From Thalassiosira profunda (Eukaryota > Bacillariophyta > Thalassiosirophyceae > Thalassiosirales > Thalassiosiraceae), in contig JALLAP010000636.1 in the NCBI GenBank assembly GCA_036939355.1, positions 1 through 11,529 on the forward strand: 11,529 nt of DNA, given 5' to 3'. How positions within the stretch are numbered: position 1 is the first letter of the stretch; each line of letters begins with the position of its first letter. Below are positions 1 to 7,263 of this stretch, in pieces. Under the pieces are notes generated by a model that was not told the origin of the DNA, made no database searches, and was given only the letters and a program-made list of their open reading frames with translations. The translations under genes were made by a program, and so were the position numbers.

Positions 1-1166
1 GCGTTTCGGACGTCTCCGCCAAAGCCTTGTCGACAATCGCCGCACTCTCCGCGCGGTTGAAGAAGTTGTGAATGTCAAACACGCGCGGCGAGAGGGAGAT
101 GACCTCCAAAGACACCGGCAGGGCGTCGGGCACGGACACGTGCGGCAGCTCGAAGATTTCGCCGACATATCTGGGAGCAAAGATGAAAACGCGCGCCGCC
201 TGGACGGCGTACAGGTGCAGCTCTTTCTGTCCATCGCCCGCCGGATCCTCACTGCAGGTTGTTTCATCATCCGCCGTGCATTCTCCCTGCGCAACCTTTG
301 CTCTCCTCGCAAGATTGGCGAGCTGCTCCACGCTCGTGACGCGTACGCCTTCGCGTGTGTGGAAATGACACGGCTATTGCGAGTGCAAACGCAAGATGAG
401 CTTCGTTCTCTCCACCCTATTTGCGGCAACCCCTCAATGCACTCACCATGGACAGGACGTCGGGCACCGGCATCATCTTCCCGTGATCCAATTGGATGGG
501 AGTTTTCCCAAGCCCCATATCGCAAAACTTCACCATCGACGAATACGATACGCCCTTCAGGTGCGGGGCGCCATCCAAATAATGCGCAGTGTCGTCCTCC
601 CACGTTGGCCCGCAGCCGCCTCCCTGCCCCTCCAGCAGCGCCTCCCCGTCCTCGCCCACCGCTAGAGAGTGCGTGAGCAGCGCGTCGAAATCGTACTTGG
701 TGTACTCGTCGAGCGGCTTGCTTGCCTTGGTGCTCTTGGCCCCGGCGGATTGCAGCAGCGCGCGGGAGACGGAGGACAGGCCCGCGGACTCGCCTTTGCC
801 TGACGCCGCCTGGCGGGCGCATGCATCCGGTTCACCGTTTCGGTGGACGACAATGCGCACGCCGCGAAAGGGATCGCCCCCGGCCCCAAAGTCCACCATG
901 CCCTTGTAGATTTCCTCATTCTTTTGTTGGAGATTGTCTTCTCCCGTCTTCACCTTCGGAAGCCGGGTCGGAGGGGACGACGGCGTCGGCGGGGCAGGGA
1001 CGACATCGCTCGCGTCCTTTTGCAACCCTTGCAGCTGCGGAGCGGGCTGCCATTTCGACGAGAAGAAATCGACCGGGACGACGTAGGGCGACGCGGCGAG
1101 GCCGAGGATGTAGGCGGCGGCGCCGATGGCGGCCGTCTTGACGACGGCAGGGCCCGAAGGCGCCAT
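1..1166 (-). CDS. Prolyl 4-hydroxylase-like 2OG-Fe(II) oxygenase, N-terminal part (two exons, 3' partial)
   Basis: Exon 1 is 1166-447 (240 codons) and exon 2 is 373 to the window edge (124 codons plus one base), joined in phase 0 across a 73-nt intron. Read without splicing, the protein stops nine codons into the intron. The N-terminus has a hydrophobic stretch at about residues 12-31, followed by a Pro-rich linker (about 56-70), which suggests a type II membrane protein of the ER or Golgi. Residues about 221-310 include a DHGK motif, the splice-spanning segment MPCHFHTREG and the stretch ELHLYAVQAARVFIFAP. Residues about 329-346 (LEVISLSPRVFDIHNFF) match the lead-in to prolyl 4-hydroxylase catalytic domains, where a conserved PRV/F-x-I-x-N-F segment precedes the double-stranded beta-helix. 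The HxD...H iron ligands would lie beyond the left edge and cannot be checked. The start ATG has a good context (CACCATGG). The gene is divergent from PIG-V. Family membership is inferred from motif pattern; the substrate is unknown. Confidence 0.8.
374..446 (-). other. Spliceosomal intron in the prolyl hydroxylase-like gene
   Basis: On the minus strand the donor is ATG|GTGAGTGC, a near-perfect GTGAGT site, and the acceptor is CGCAATAG|CCGTG. The length is 73 nt, so retention would shift the frame as well as introduce an early stop. Removal joins two phase-0 codons and links two segments that read as one conserved protein. The acceptor lacks a strong polypyrimidine tract, so the acceptor is the less certain end. 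Confidence 0.8.
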
Positions 1167-1303
1167 GGTGCATGTGGTGCTTGCGGGGCGCTCGGAATTT
1201 TCACCAGCCCTCGGGGTATGCGTAGCCGTATGTACGCAAAATAGCTAACTCACCCACCTCCTTTGACATTGATGCACCCAGTAGCCCGCCCACCAACCCC
1301 CCA
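1167..1303. promoter_or_regulatory. Shared 5' region of the prolyl hydroxylase-like and PIG-V genes
   Basis: Only 137 bp separates two divergent start codons, so both promoters and 5' UTRs must lie here or overlap the neighbouring coding sequence. I see no clear TATA box. The one structured element is a dyad at 1219-1238 (TGCGTA, 8-nt spacer, TACGCA). Confidence 0.5.
1219..1238. repeat. Short inverted repeat in the divergent promoter
   Basis: TGCGTA at 1219-1224 and TACGCA at 1233-1238 are exact reverse complements with an 8-nt spacer. The position, near the middle of a 137-bp bidirectional promoter, makes a dimeric factor site possible; chance occurrence is also possible at this length. Confidence 0.4.
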
Positions 1304-3217
1304 ATGCAGCGCCGGCAAGCATGGAAGGTCGCCCAGGCCGCGGTGACCTCGCGGCTCCTGCTCCTGCTGGCGATGGCGACCTCGCGCGCCGTCCTCCTCG
1401 AGTTTCATCCGGGCGACGACGTCCTCCAATTCGACCTCCGGCTGCAGCCATCAGAGGAGGGTGCACCCCCTTGCTTTTGCTTGCCGGGGCACGGCTGCGA
1501 TGACAATTGGGAGAGTGGGCGCATGGGTGCCGATGGCGAGCCTCGGGTGTGCGCCGATTCGTCAACAAAGATGCAGGATGTCAAAGGAGCAGGGAGGCAC
1601 GCGTGGTTGGACCGATTCTACGCATTCATCCTCCCCCCAATTACTAAATGGGACGCCGCGAGATTCCTGACGCTGAGCGTCGATCCTTGGGCGAGGTACC
1701 CCCCTCAATCGTTGCCGAACAACACCATAACATATGATCCGATCGATGACCAAACAACATGCACCGGCGATGCAACATGCCACATGCCCACAGACACAGA
1801 CGACGACAGGCGCTTCCACTCATCCGAGCAGGCGCACGCGTTCCTGCCATTGCTGCCACTGGCCATTCGGTACACTGCAAACTTCTTGGTGATGGCGGCG
1901 CCCTCTGTCATCCTGCCACCAACGTACGAAGCAACCGCGGCCTTGTCTGCGATGCTGATCAACATTCTTGCCTTTGCGATTGCGGCAGTGTCTCTTTACG
2001 ACTTGACAACATCCATGTTGAAGATTGATGCGCTTGAAAAAGGTGCGAGCAGCGACGACGACGGCGCACTGCAGCGCCAGTTGGCCAAAACCACAGCGCT
2101 GCTGTTTTACATCAACCCCGCTGGCGTATTTTTCACCGCCTCCTATTCCGAGTCCATATTTGCCATGTTGACTTTTGCGGGCCACGCCATCTTTGCCAGG
2201 TGCCAGCATCGTCGGCGTTGCTTGCAAAGAGACATTGCAGCAGGGCAAAGGTCACAGAATACACACTGTGCTTCGTTTGGGGCCGCTTTGCATTGGATTT
2301 TGCCGACTGCGCTGTTCATGCTGGCATCGTATACGCGGTCCAATGGCACGTTTTCCTCCGTCTGGTTGATGCTGGTGGGCCTGGCGAATTGCTGTTCCAT
2401 CGTTGAAACCAGCAACAAAGCAGCAACACGAAAGAGCGTTTCAAAAGTGGTCACCAAGTGCATCGCCACCATCCTCTTCCATGGAGCGCTGGCGCTATTT
2501 GTGGTATATCCGGTGTACTACCATGATCGCCGTGGGTACAACTTTCACTGCCTGGATGAAACAAACGCCCCGGCTTGGTGTGACATTGAAAGGAATGGAC
2601 GCAATTTCTCGCTCTACGCACACGTTCAGCGCAAACATTGGAACGTGGGGCTGTTCCGGTACTACGAGCTGAAGCAAATACCGAACTTCCTCCTCGCTCT
2701 GCCGGCGTTATCGCTGAGTTTTGCTGCAGCTGCAGTATGGATCCGGCGCAGTTGGATTCATCACACGACGTGTGAATTGGAACGAAAGGATGTCCAAGAA
2801 GGCTGGTTTGGCAGCGTTTGCTTATTCCCCATACATGCCTGTTTGTGGTCGTTCGATGCATTGAGCGCTTCCTCGTTCGTTTTTGTGCCACGCAAAAGTA
2901 GGAAGGACGGGGACAAGAAACAATCAGGAATACTGTTGGGACAACAATTCCTTTCCTACTACGCCATACTTGCGGGGTTTGCATTAGTCGGGGCGTTTCT
3001 CGCCCACGTGCAAATATCCACCCGGCTGATTTGTTCGTCGTGCCCTGCATTCTACTGGTTTTGCACTGCGTTAGTATTTTACGATGGCGACAAACGAACG
3101 GGAAATGAACGCAAAAGTTGGTTTGGTCTTCGGCCCGAGACAGTTCTCTACGCTTACTTTGCTCTGTACAACGTTCTGGGAGCTGTGATGCACTGCATTT
3201 GGCTTCCTTGGACATAG
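1304..3217 (+). CDS. PIGV: GPI mannosyltransferase 2 (PIG-V family)
   Basis: This is the ER enzyme that adds the second mannose (alpha-1,6) to the GPI-anchor precursor, using dolichol-phosphate mannose. The 637-residue multispanning protein shows the family's conserved points in order: KWDAARF (115-121, the WDA loop), EQAHAFLPLLP (175-185), FYINPAGVFFTASYSES (268-284), RSNG (345-348), HWNVGLFRYYELKQIPNF (445-462) and QISTRLICSSCPAFYW (570-585). A first membrane segment lies at about 15-32, with further hydrophobic segments through the body and at the C-terminus. Typical members have about 430-500 residues; the extra length here sits mainly in a hydrophilic stretch of about 80 residues between TM1 and the WDA loop, a low-complexity Asp/Thr stretch before the EQ motif, and lumenal or cytosolic loops later. 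The ATG at 1304 is the first in frame and precedes TM1. No stop or splice signal forces an intron, though a retained in-frame intron in the N-terminal insert cannot be excluded. Confidence 0.9.
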   Translation: MQRRQAWKVAQAAVTSRLLLLLAMATSRAVLLEFHPGDDVLQFDLRLQPSEEGAPPCFCLPGHGCDDNWESGRMGADGEPRVCADSSTKMQDVKGAGRHAWLDRFYAFILPPITKWDAARFLTLSVDPWARYPPQSLPNNTITYDPIDDQTTCTGDATCHMPTDTDDDRRFHSSEQAHAFLPLLPLAIRYTANFLVMAAPSVILPPTYEATAALSAMLINILAFAIAAVSLYDLTTSMLKIDALEKGASSDDDGALQRQLAKTTALLFYINPAGVFFTASYSESIFAMLTFAGHAIFARCQHRRRCLQRDIAAGQRSQNTHCASFGAALHWILPTALFMLASYTRSNGTFSSVWLMLVGLANCCSIVETSNKAATRKSVSKVVTKCIATILFHGALALFVVYPVYYHDRRGYNFHCLDETNAPAWCDIERNGRNFSLYAHVQRKHWNVGLFRYYELKQIPNFLLALPALSLSFAAAAVWIRRSWIHHTTCELERKDVQEGWFGSVCLFPIHACLWSFDALSASSFVFVPRKSRKDGDKKQSGILLGQQFLSYYAILAGFALVGAFLAHVQISTRLICSSCPAFYWFCTALVFYDGDKRTGNERKSWFGLRPETVLYAYFALYNVLGAVMHCIWLPWT

Positions 3218-3322
3218 CTGCAGAAAGGCACCTTCGATGTGAACTTTTTCTACAGTATGATTTCTATTGCGTGTCTTTCTTGGGGCAGAGGGATTGGCGC
3301 ATTCCACACCCTTCCACCTCTT
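3218..3322. other. Convergent 3' gap between PIG-V and the MDR gene
   Basis: 105 bp separates the two stop codons. It must hold both 3' UTRs and polyadenylation sites, or these run into the opposing gene. I see no canonical AATAAA on the plus strand. Confidence 0.4.
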
Positions 3323-4396
3323 CTAATCCATCTTCATCACCAATTTCCCAGTATGGGAGCCCTTCGCCTGCGCCGAAAGCATGTCCTTCGCGCCCTGCTC
3401 CGAAAAGGGATAGCTGGGTTCCACCACCGGGATCTTGAGCGTGCCCGCAGCTAGCTTTTCCGCAATCTCATCCTGCACGGCGAAATCATTGCTCAGGCAG
3501 TGAAACGCGGCAAACTCCCGAGGCGCGTGGGCCTTGGGATCATACCCGACATCGCCAGCCGCAATCGACACAAAATTACCAGCCGGCTTGAGAACCAACT
3601 GGGCGTGCGCCCACCCCTCCGGCTCTCCGGTGGTATCGATAACCGCGTCAAGATCCTTCGTGACCTCCCACCATTTCGTGTCGCGGTAGTTAATGATCGT
3701 GATCCCCTCACCGAGGCTCTCCACGAACTCCTTGTTTCGCGGCGAGGCGGTGGTGTACACCTTGGCTCCCTTCTGCACGCACAACTGTACGGCAATCATT
3801 CCGACGCTCGTAGGCCCGCCAAGGATCAGAACCTTGTCACCTTTCTTCACCGCAGCGCAATTGTTCACAATCTGATACGCAGTGGTTCCGACCAGCGACG
3901 ACGCAGCGGCCGCCTCGTGCGAGAGGCCTTCGGGCTTGGCGCTCAACCGCGCCACCGGGACGGCGACGTACTCCGCGAAGGTGCCCCCGACGGGCAGATC
4001 GCCCTCGTCGTGCTTGCCCTGCCCCCACTGGACGCCGAAGACTTCCTTCCCGACCGGCCACTTGGCCGCATCGGCGTCGTCGACTTCGTGGATGCATCCG
4101 CTGTAATCGTACCCGACCGTGAACGGGAGCGGCATAGCCCACCCCGCATCCTTGAGGTATCCTCCGAGCACCTTGTAGTCGATGGGGTTGGACGCCGCGG
4201 CGGCCACCTTGACGATGGCGATGCCGGGCGACGCCTTGGGGGTGGGCACCTCGTCCAGCGAGAGGACGGAGGCGAAGTCGTCCCCGCCCTTGTTCGCGTG
4301 GTAGCGGATTGCTTTCATCGTGCCGAATGCTTGGGAGGGAGTGCAGTAGGTGCCAACGAGGATGGATGCTACAATAGCAGTCGCAAGTGGTTGCAT
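3323..4396 (-). CDS. Zinc-free MDR quinone oxidoreductase-like protein with plastid-type presequence
   Basis: The 357-residue protein belongs to the medium-chain dehydrogenase/reductase superfamily, quinone oxidoreductase branch, which reduces quinones or activated alkenes with NADPH. Visible marks are the MKAIRYH start of the catalytic core (27-33), SNPIDYKVLGGY (69-80), VGYDYSGCIHEV (94-105), GGTFAEYVAVP (137-147) and the nucleotide-binding turn VLILGGPTSVGMIAVQLC (189-206). The cysteine cluster that binds structural zinc in alcohol dehydrogenases is absent. Residues 1-23 form a signal peptide ending PSQA, followed by F24, an ASAF-type site used for plastid import in heterokont algae. Only about three residues separate F24 from the core, a very short transit region, so ER or secreted location remains possible. 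The protein resembles plant chloroplast-envelope quinone oxidoreductase homologues in type. The gene is convergent with PIG-V and divergent from the next gene. The frame is intact with no intron. Confidence 0.85.
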   Translation of the reverse strand: MQPLATAIVASILVGTYCTPSQAFGTMKAIRYHANKGGDDFASVLSLDEVPTPKASPGIAIVKVAAAASNPIDYKVLGGYLKDAGWAMPLPFTVGYDYSGCIHEVDDADAAKWPVGKEVFGVQWGQGKHDEGDLPVGGTFAEYVAVPVARLSAKPEGLSHEAAAASSLVGTTAYQIVNNCAAVKKGDKVLILGGPTSVGMIAVQLCVQKGAKVYTTASPRNKEFVESLGEGITIINYRDTKWWEVTKDLDAVIDTTGEPEGWAHAQLVLKPAGNFVSIAAGDVGYDPKAHAPREFAAFHCLSNDFAVQDEIAEKLAAGTLKIPVVEPSYPFSEQGAKDMLSAQAKGSHTGKLVMKMD

Positions 4397-4834
4397 TGTC
4401 TGGGTGAATTATGAGTGATGGGCGGCGTGGCTCGGCGCGGGAGTGGCAAGAGGTGGCGTGGCACAAGGCAGCTGGAAAGTCGGCATGCAGGATTCTCCAC
4501 AACAACCACACAGCTTGAGAGCAGTTTTTCTTGTCACTATGTATGGTCAATAGTTGCCTTCTGCCGGCCACTCAATGCCCCGACGATCCACCGTCGCGTC
4601 AAACCCCCCTCCGCAGTCCTCGCCATGCGTCAATCTCGCTGCATGCCATTTCCCATCACCGCTGCGCTCGGAGTGGAGGACGAGGGCAGTGGAGCCTTTG
4701 TGTCAAATTTGGGTGGCATAAAGAAGTGAAAATCAGGGCGTGGGAATAGTACCTTCAAAGATACCTTTGGGTTGGGGGGAAAAGGTAAAAGGTGAAGTCA
4801 GCAAGCAAGCGCACTCCTCCGAGCGACCACCACG
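4397..4834. promoter_or_regulatory. Divergent intergenic region with a nested inverted repeat
   Basis: 438 bp lies between the MDR start codon and the ATG at 4835. I find no convincing coding potential; open stretches in it lack motif content. Near its right end, 4751-4797 carries nested complementary blocks: ACCTT 4751-4755 with AAGGT 4789-4793, and ACCTTT 4763-4768 with AAAGGT 4781-4786. These could form a hairpin in the 5' leader, or they may simply be repeated AAAGGT boxes. Nothing else stands out. Confidence 0.4.
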
Positions 4835-6216
4835 ATGGCCAACCTCCGTCCCGTCTGCATACTCATGCAGTGCTAAACATCGCGACCTACCTCTACATTT
4901 TCTTTCAAGAGCTGCCCAATAGCGCAAGCCGCGGCGACCGACCGCTGGAAGGGCCGTTCAGCGTGAGGGTTCCCCAATCCATCGCCCAATCTACATTGGA
5001 AGTGGTAGTTTCGAGAGAGATCTGCCCCCATCCCAATATTAGGGTGCGGCTAATCGGGCCGGAGATATATACATTCCCTCCCCTGAGAGCGGATACGAAC
5101 GCAACTACCTCGTCAAACCATGTCATCTCTTGGTCAAACGATGCACACATAATATTTGCAATGGACCTGAGGAAGCTCAACCTTTTGGCTGGTGCGTACA
5201 AGGTCGAAGCATCGCTTCTGCGTTGCAACGGCGAAGAGGACTACAGTGGTGCTGCAACATCCAGTGATACAGCATCAATGAACTGCACGGTTGTTGTATC
5301 GGAGTGGAACAACATCCTTCAGGAGTCCACTGGCAACGGAAGATGGGCTTGGGTTCCGCATCAAACAAGTTACATATTTGCAGAGATTGACGGTGCAACA
5401 AATAGCGCGGTACTCGACAATCTCGTCACACTGAAAGATGGGACATCCATATCGAAGCCAAAGTCTCTGCTGAATGCGGCAGACAATTCGCGAAGCGTCC
5501 TGAAATACTTCTCCGGGCTGTCGAACTACGAGCTCGTCTGTTGGCTGGGAGATGACGACGCGCAGCGCTACTACCAAGCATTTATGCAGCTATTTCCACT
5601 CGTTGGTTCCCAACGGCCGTTCAAGTTCAAGTATATCAGAATGCTGGACGTGTCCGATCCAACCAAAGACTTCTCCGACACCACGCACCAAACCTTTCAC
5701 AAATGCAAAATCTTCTTCATCAGCTATTCCAACGGAATTGACGCAGGCAGCTCCCCGGTGGTGTACGGGCAGGAAGTTGCGACTCTTGTGGATCACATTG
5801 AAAAGTCGCATCCCGATCAGACATATCCTGCGTGGTTTTTATCCCTGCGGTCGACTGCATCTGATTCCGGACCTCGCTGTCACGATGACAGTGGATTGCA
5901 AAGAAGTCCCGATCGAATCCACGAATTCAACGAAGCATCCCGCAGCATCATACACGCTCACAACTCTCCGCACATTCATTACCTGGACAACACCGACCTT
6001 TCTGAATCTGTGTGGCCTTCTCCAGGAGCGGACCTCAACACCATCAACAACCAAATACTATCGGCAGTGGCAATGCGGTGCCTGGAGGAAATCGCTGAAA
6101 CCGTGCAGATGTGGCGATCTATCAATCAGATCGGAACGCAACGAGGCCTCGCAAAGAATGGAACGCTGATCTCCAACGACGAGCTGTATAAGTACCCATA
6201 CACATGGGACAAATAA
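4835..6216 (+). CDS. Probable secretory-pathway protein, possibly SGNH/PC-esterase-like; 5' end unresolved
   Basis: The frame is open from 4789 to the stop at 6214-6216, but contains no ATG before 5161, well inside the conserved-looking sequence. The best start, ATG 4835 in context CCACCACGATGG, is in another frame and hits TAA at 4874 after 13 codons. A one-base shift there would join MANLRPVCILMQ to LNIATYLYIFFQ, giving a good signal anchor; a 62-nt intron (4848-4909) would also restore frame but removes the hydrophobic part. The first 110 or so residues after that look beta-rich and Ig-like. At 5536-5571 the encoded motif is LVCWLGDDDAQRYYQ, which resembles the block I GDS motif of SGNH esterases with Asp in place of Ser. 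Near the C-terminus HYLDNTDLSESVWPSPGADLN could be the late Asp/His block, but no clear DxxH is visible. N-glycosylation sequons (NAT, NCT, NGT) fit lumenal exposure. The esterase suggestion is weak; call it hypothetical if not supported by structure search. Confidence 0.6.
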
Positions 6217-6229
6217 ACGCTGCCTTGTC

Positions 6230-6938
6230 CTACTCGTCGTGGCTTTCTCTGTCTCTGCCCCCGAGCGAATCCAATGCAATCCCCTCGGAGTCGTCGAACG
6301 TCGATGGCTCCCTGTCGACGAAACTGTTGTATAAACTTTGCAGATTGTAGTCCCCGGCCGACAGCGTTTGCAAGCACAGGTAGCATCGCATCATGACGCC
6401 GATCGATCCCATAAAGACGAACCAGCCCAAGAGGAAGATCCCCACATTGTGCAGTCCCTTTAGTATCCCCTCGCGCAGTTTTCCTTGAATGGGATTGTAG
6501 TACCATATTTGGTTGGCAAGTGTTGATAATATGTCGCTTCTAGCATCTTCGCGCATGTTCATGTTGTTGTTGCGTGTTCTCAGTAACGATCGTCTTTGCA
6601 TTCCAGCAGATGATCCGTCCGTTGCAGCAAGTACTTGTTGCGTTGCTTCGTTTTGCAATTCAGGTGGTCGGAGATTGTGCTGATACATGCATTATTAGTG
6701 AGCGCAGTTGTGAGCAGATGCAGTGCATGGTGCACACCCGCATGCACTGCCAATTTCAGCGCCCCTTCCACCCCCTCACCTGCTGGCCAGCCGCCCTGCG
6801 TCTTTTCCACTTCGCGCAATAGGAGACGACCACCTCCGACGCCGTCCTCGTTGACTTCCGTTGCCCGTCTCTGCTGCACCACAGCGCGCCGAGGGAGAGC
6901 AGCGTGCACGATAGAATGCGGTTGCTGCTGAGCCGCAT
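6230..6938 (-). CDS. Small membrane protein of unknown function (two exons)
   Basis: Exon 1 is 6938-6780 (53 codons) and exon 2 is 6679-6230 (149 codons and stop), joined in phase 0 to give 202 residues. Exon 1 begins with a hydrophobic stretch (about residues 8-22, ILSCTLLSLGALWCS) that could be a signal peptide or anchor. Exon 2 carries a polar, Asn/Arg-rich segment (about 74-105), then a conserved-looking block NQIWYYNPIQGKLREGILKG (109-128) directly before one clear membrane span (about 131-152) ending in CYLCLQ, and an acidic Asp/Glu/Ser tail. I do not recognise the family. The start ATG at 6938 is the first in frame; no other ATG occurs upstream before the shared promoter region. If exon 1 is wrong, translation could begin at an ATG at 6688, whose first three codons would otherwise be intron, which makes that unlikely. 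The gene is convergent with its left neighbour at 13 bp and divergent from the SET gene. Confidence 0.7.
6680..6779 (-). other. Spliceosomal intron in the small membrane protein gene
   Basis: On the minus strand the donor is GGCCAGCAG|GTGAGGG, the branch site is CTCACTAATAATG (match to CTAAY) about 17 nt before the acceptor, and the acceptor is GTATCAG|CACAAT. The 100-nt length and phase-0 ends keep the flanking frames joined. All three signals agree, so this is the better supported of the two introns. Confidence 0.85.
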
Positions 6939-7263
6939 GACTCCGTCGAATTTGCTAAGGCAGCAAGGCCTCTCGGTGGCCTCCTCGTTCGTCGTCGTCG
7001 TCGGTAGAGTCGGTGCACCCCCTTCGCTTCCTCTTCCTCCTCTTTTTCCTTTGCGCTTCAATTCCTCTGTAGAAAGTACAAAGGAATCAGTATTCACCCC
7101 AGGCCATCCCCTTCCTTCCTTACTCGTTGTGTCTGTTGTCGTTGTCGATCGAGAGGTCGTTGTGTTGTGGCTCACCCACACCGGGGGCGAGGCTTTGTGA
7201 GAGAGCTGGAGAGAGTCGTGATTGGCATCGCAATCGGGCAATTCACGCTGGCCACGGGCCACG
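6939..7263. promoter_or_regulatory. Divergent promoter region with pyrimidine-rich tract
   Basis: 325 bp between the start codons of the small membrane protein and the SET gene. It contains a short GTC trinucleotide run (about 6990-7003) and a C/T-rich tract on the plus strand (about 7017-7067). The minus strand is open across the region in frame with exon 1, but has no ATG and encodes low-complexity Thr/Arg/Gly sequence, so I treat it as non-coding or 5' UTR. No TATA box is evident. Confidence 0.45.

Noticed and set aside
68..676. 202-codon plus-strand frame at the left end
   Set aside because: It runs across both exons and the intron of the prolyl hydroxylase-like gene on the other strand and has composition typical of antisense.
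3500..4414. 304-codon plus-strand open frame opposite the MDR gene
   Set aside because: It is antisense to a strongly supported enzyme, is rich in Arg/Gly/Asp from GC-biased third positions, and shows no domain motif.
6986..7003. GTC trinucleotide run as a possible microsatellite
   Set aside because: Only about five units; too short to call more than a minor feature of the promoter region.
6756..7262. Long upstream extension of the small membrane protein's exon 1
   Set aside because: The frame is open but has no ATG before 6938 and encodes Thr/Arg/Gly-rich low-complexity sequence across the divergent promoter.
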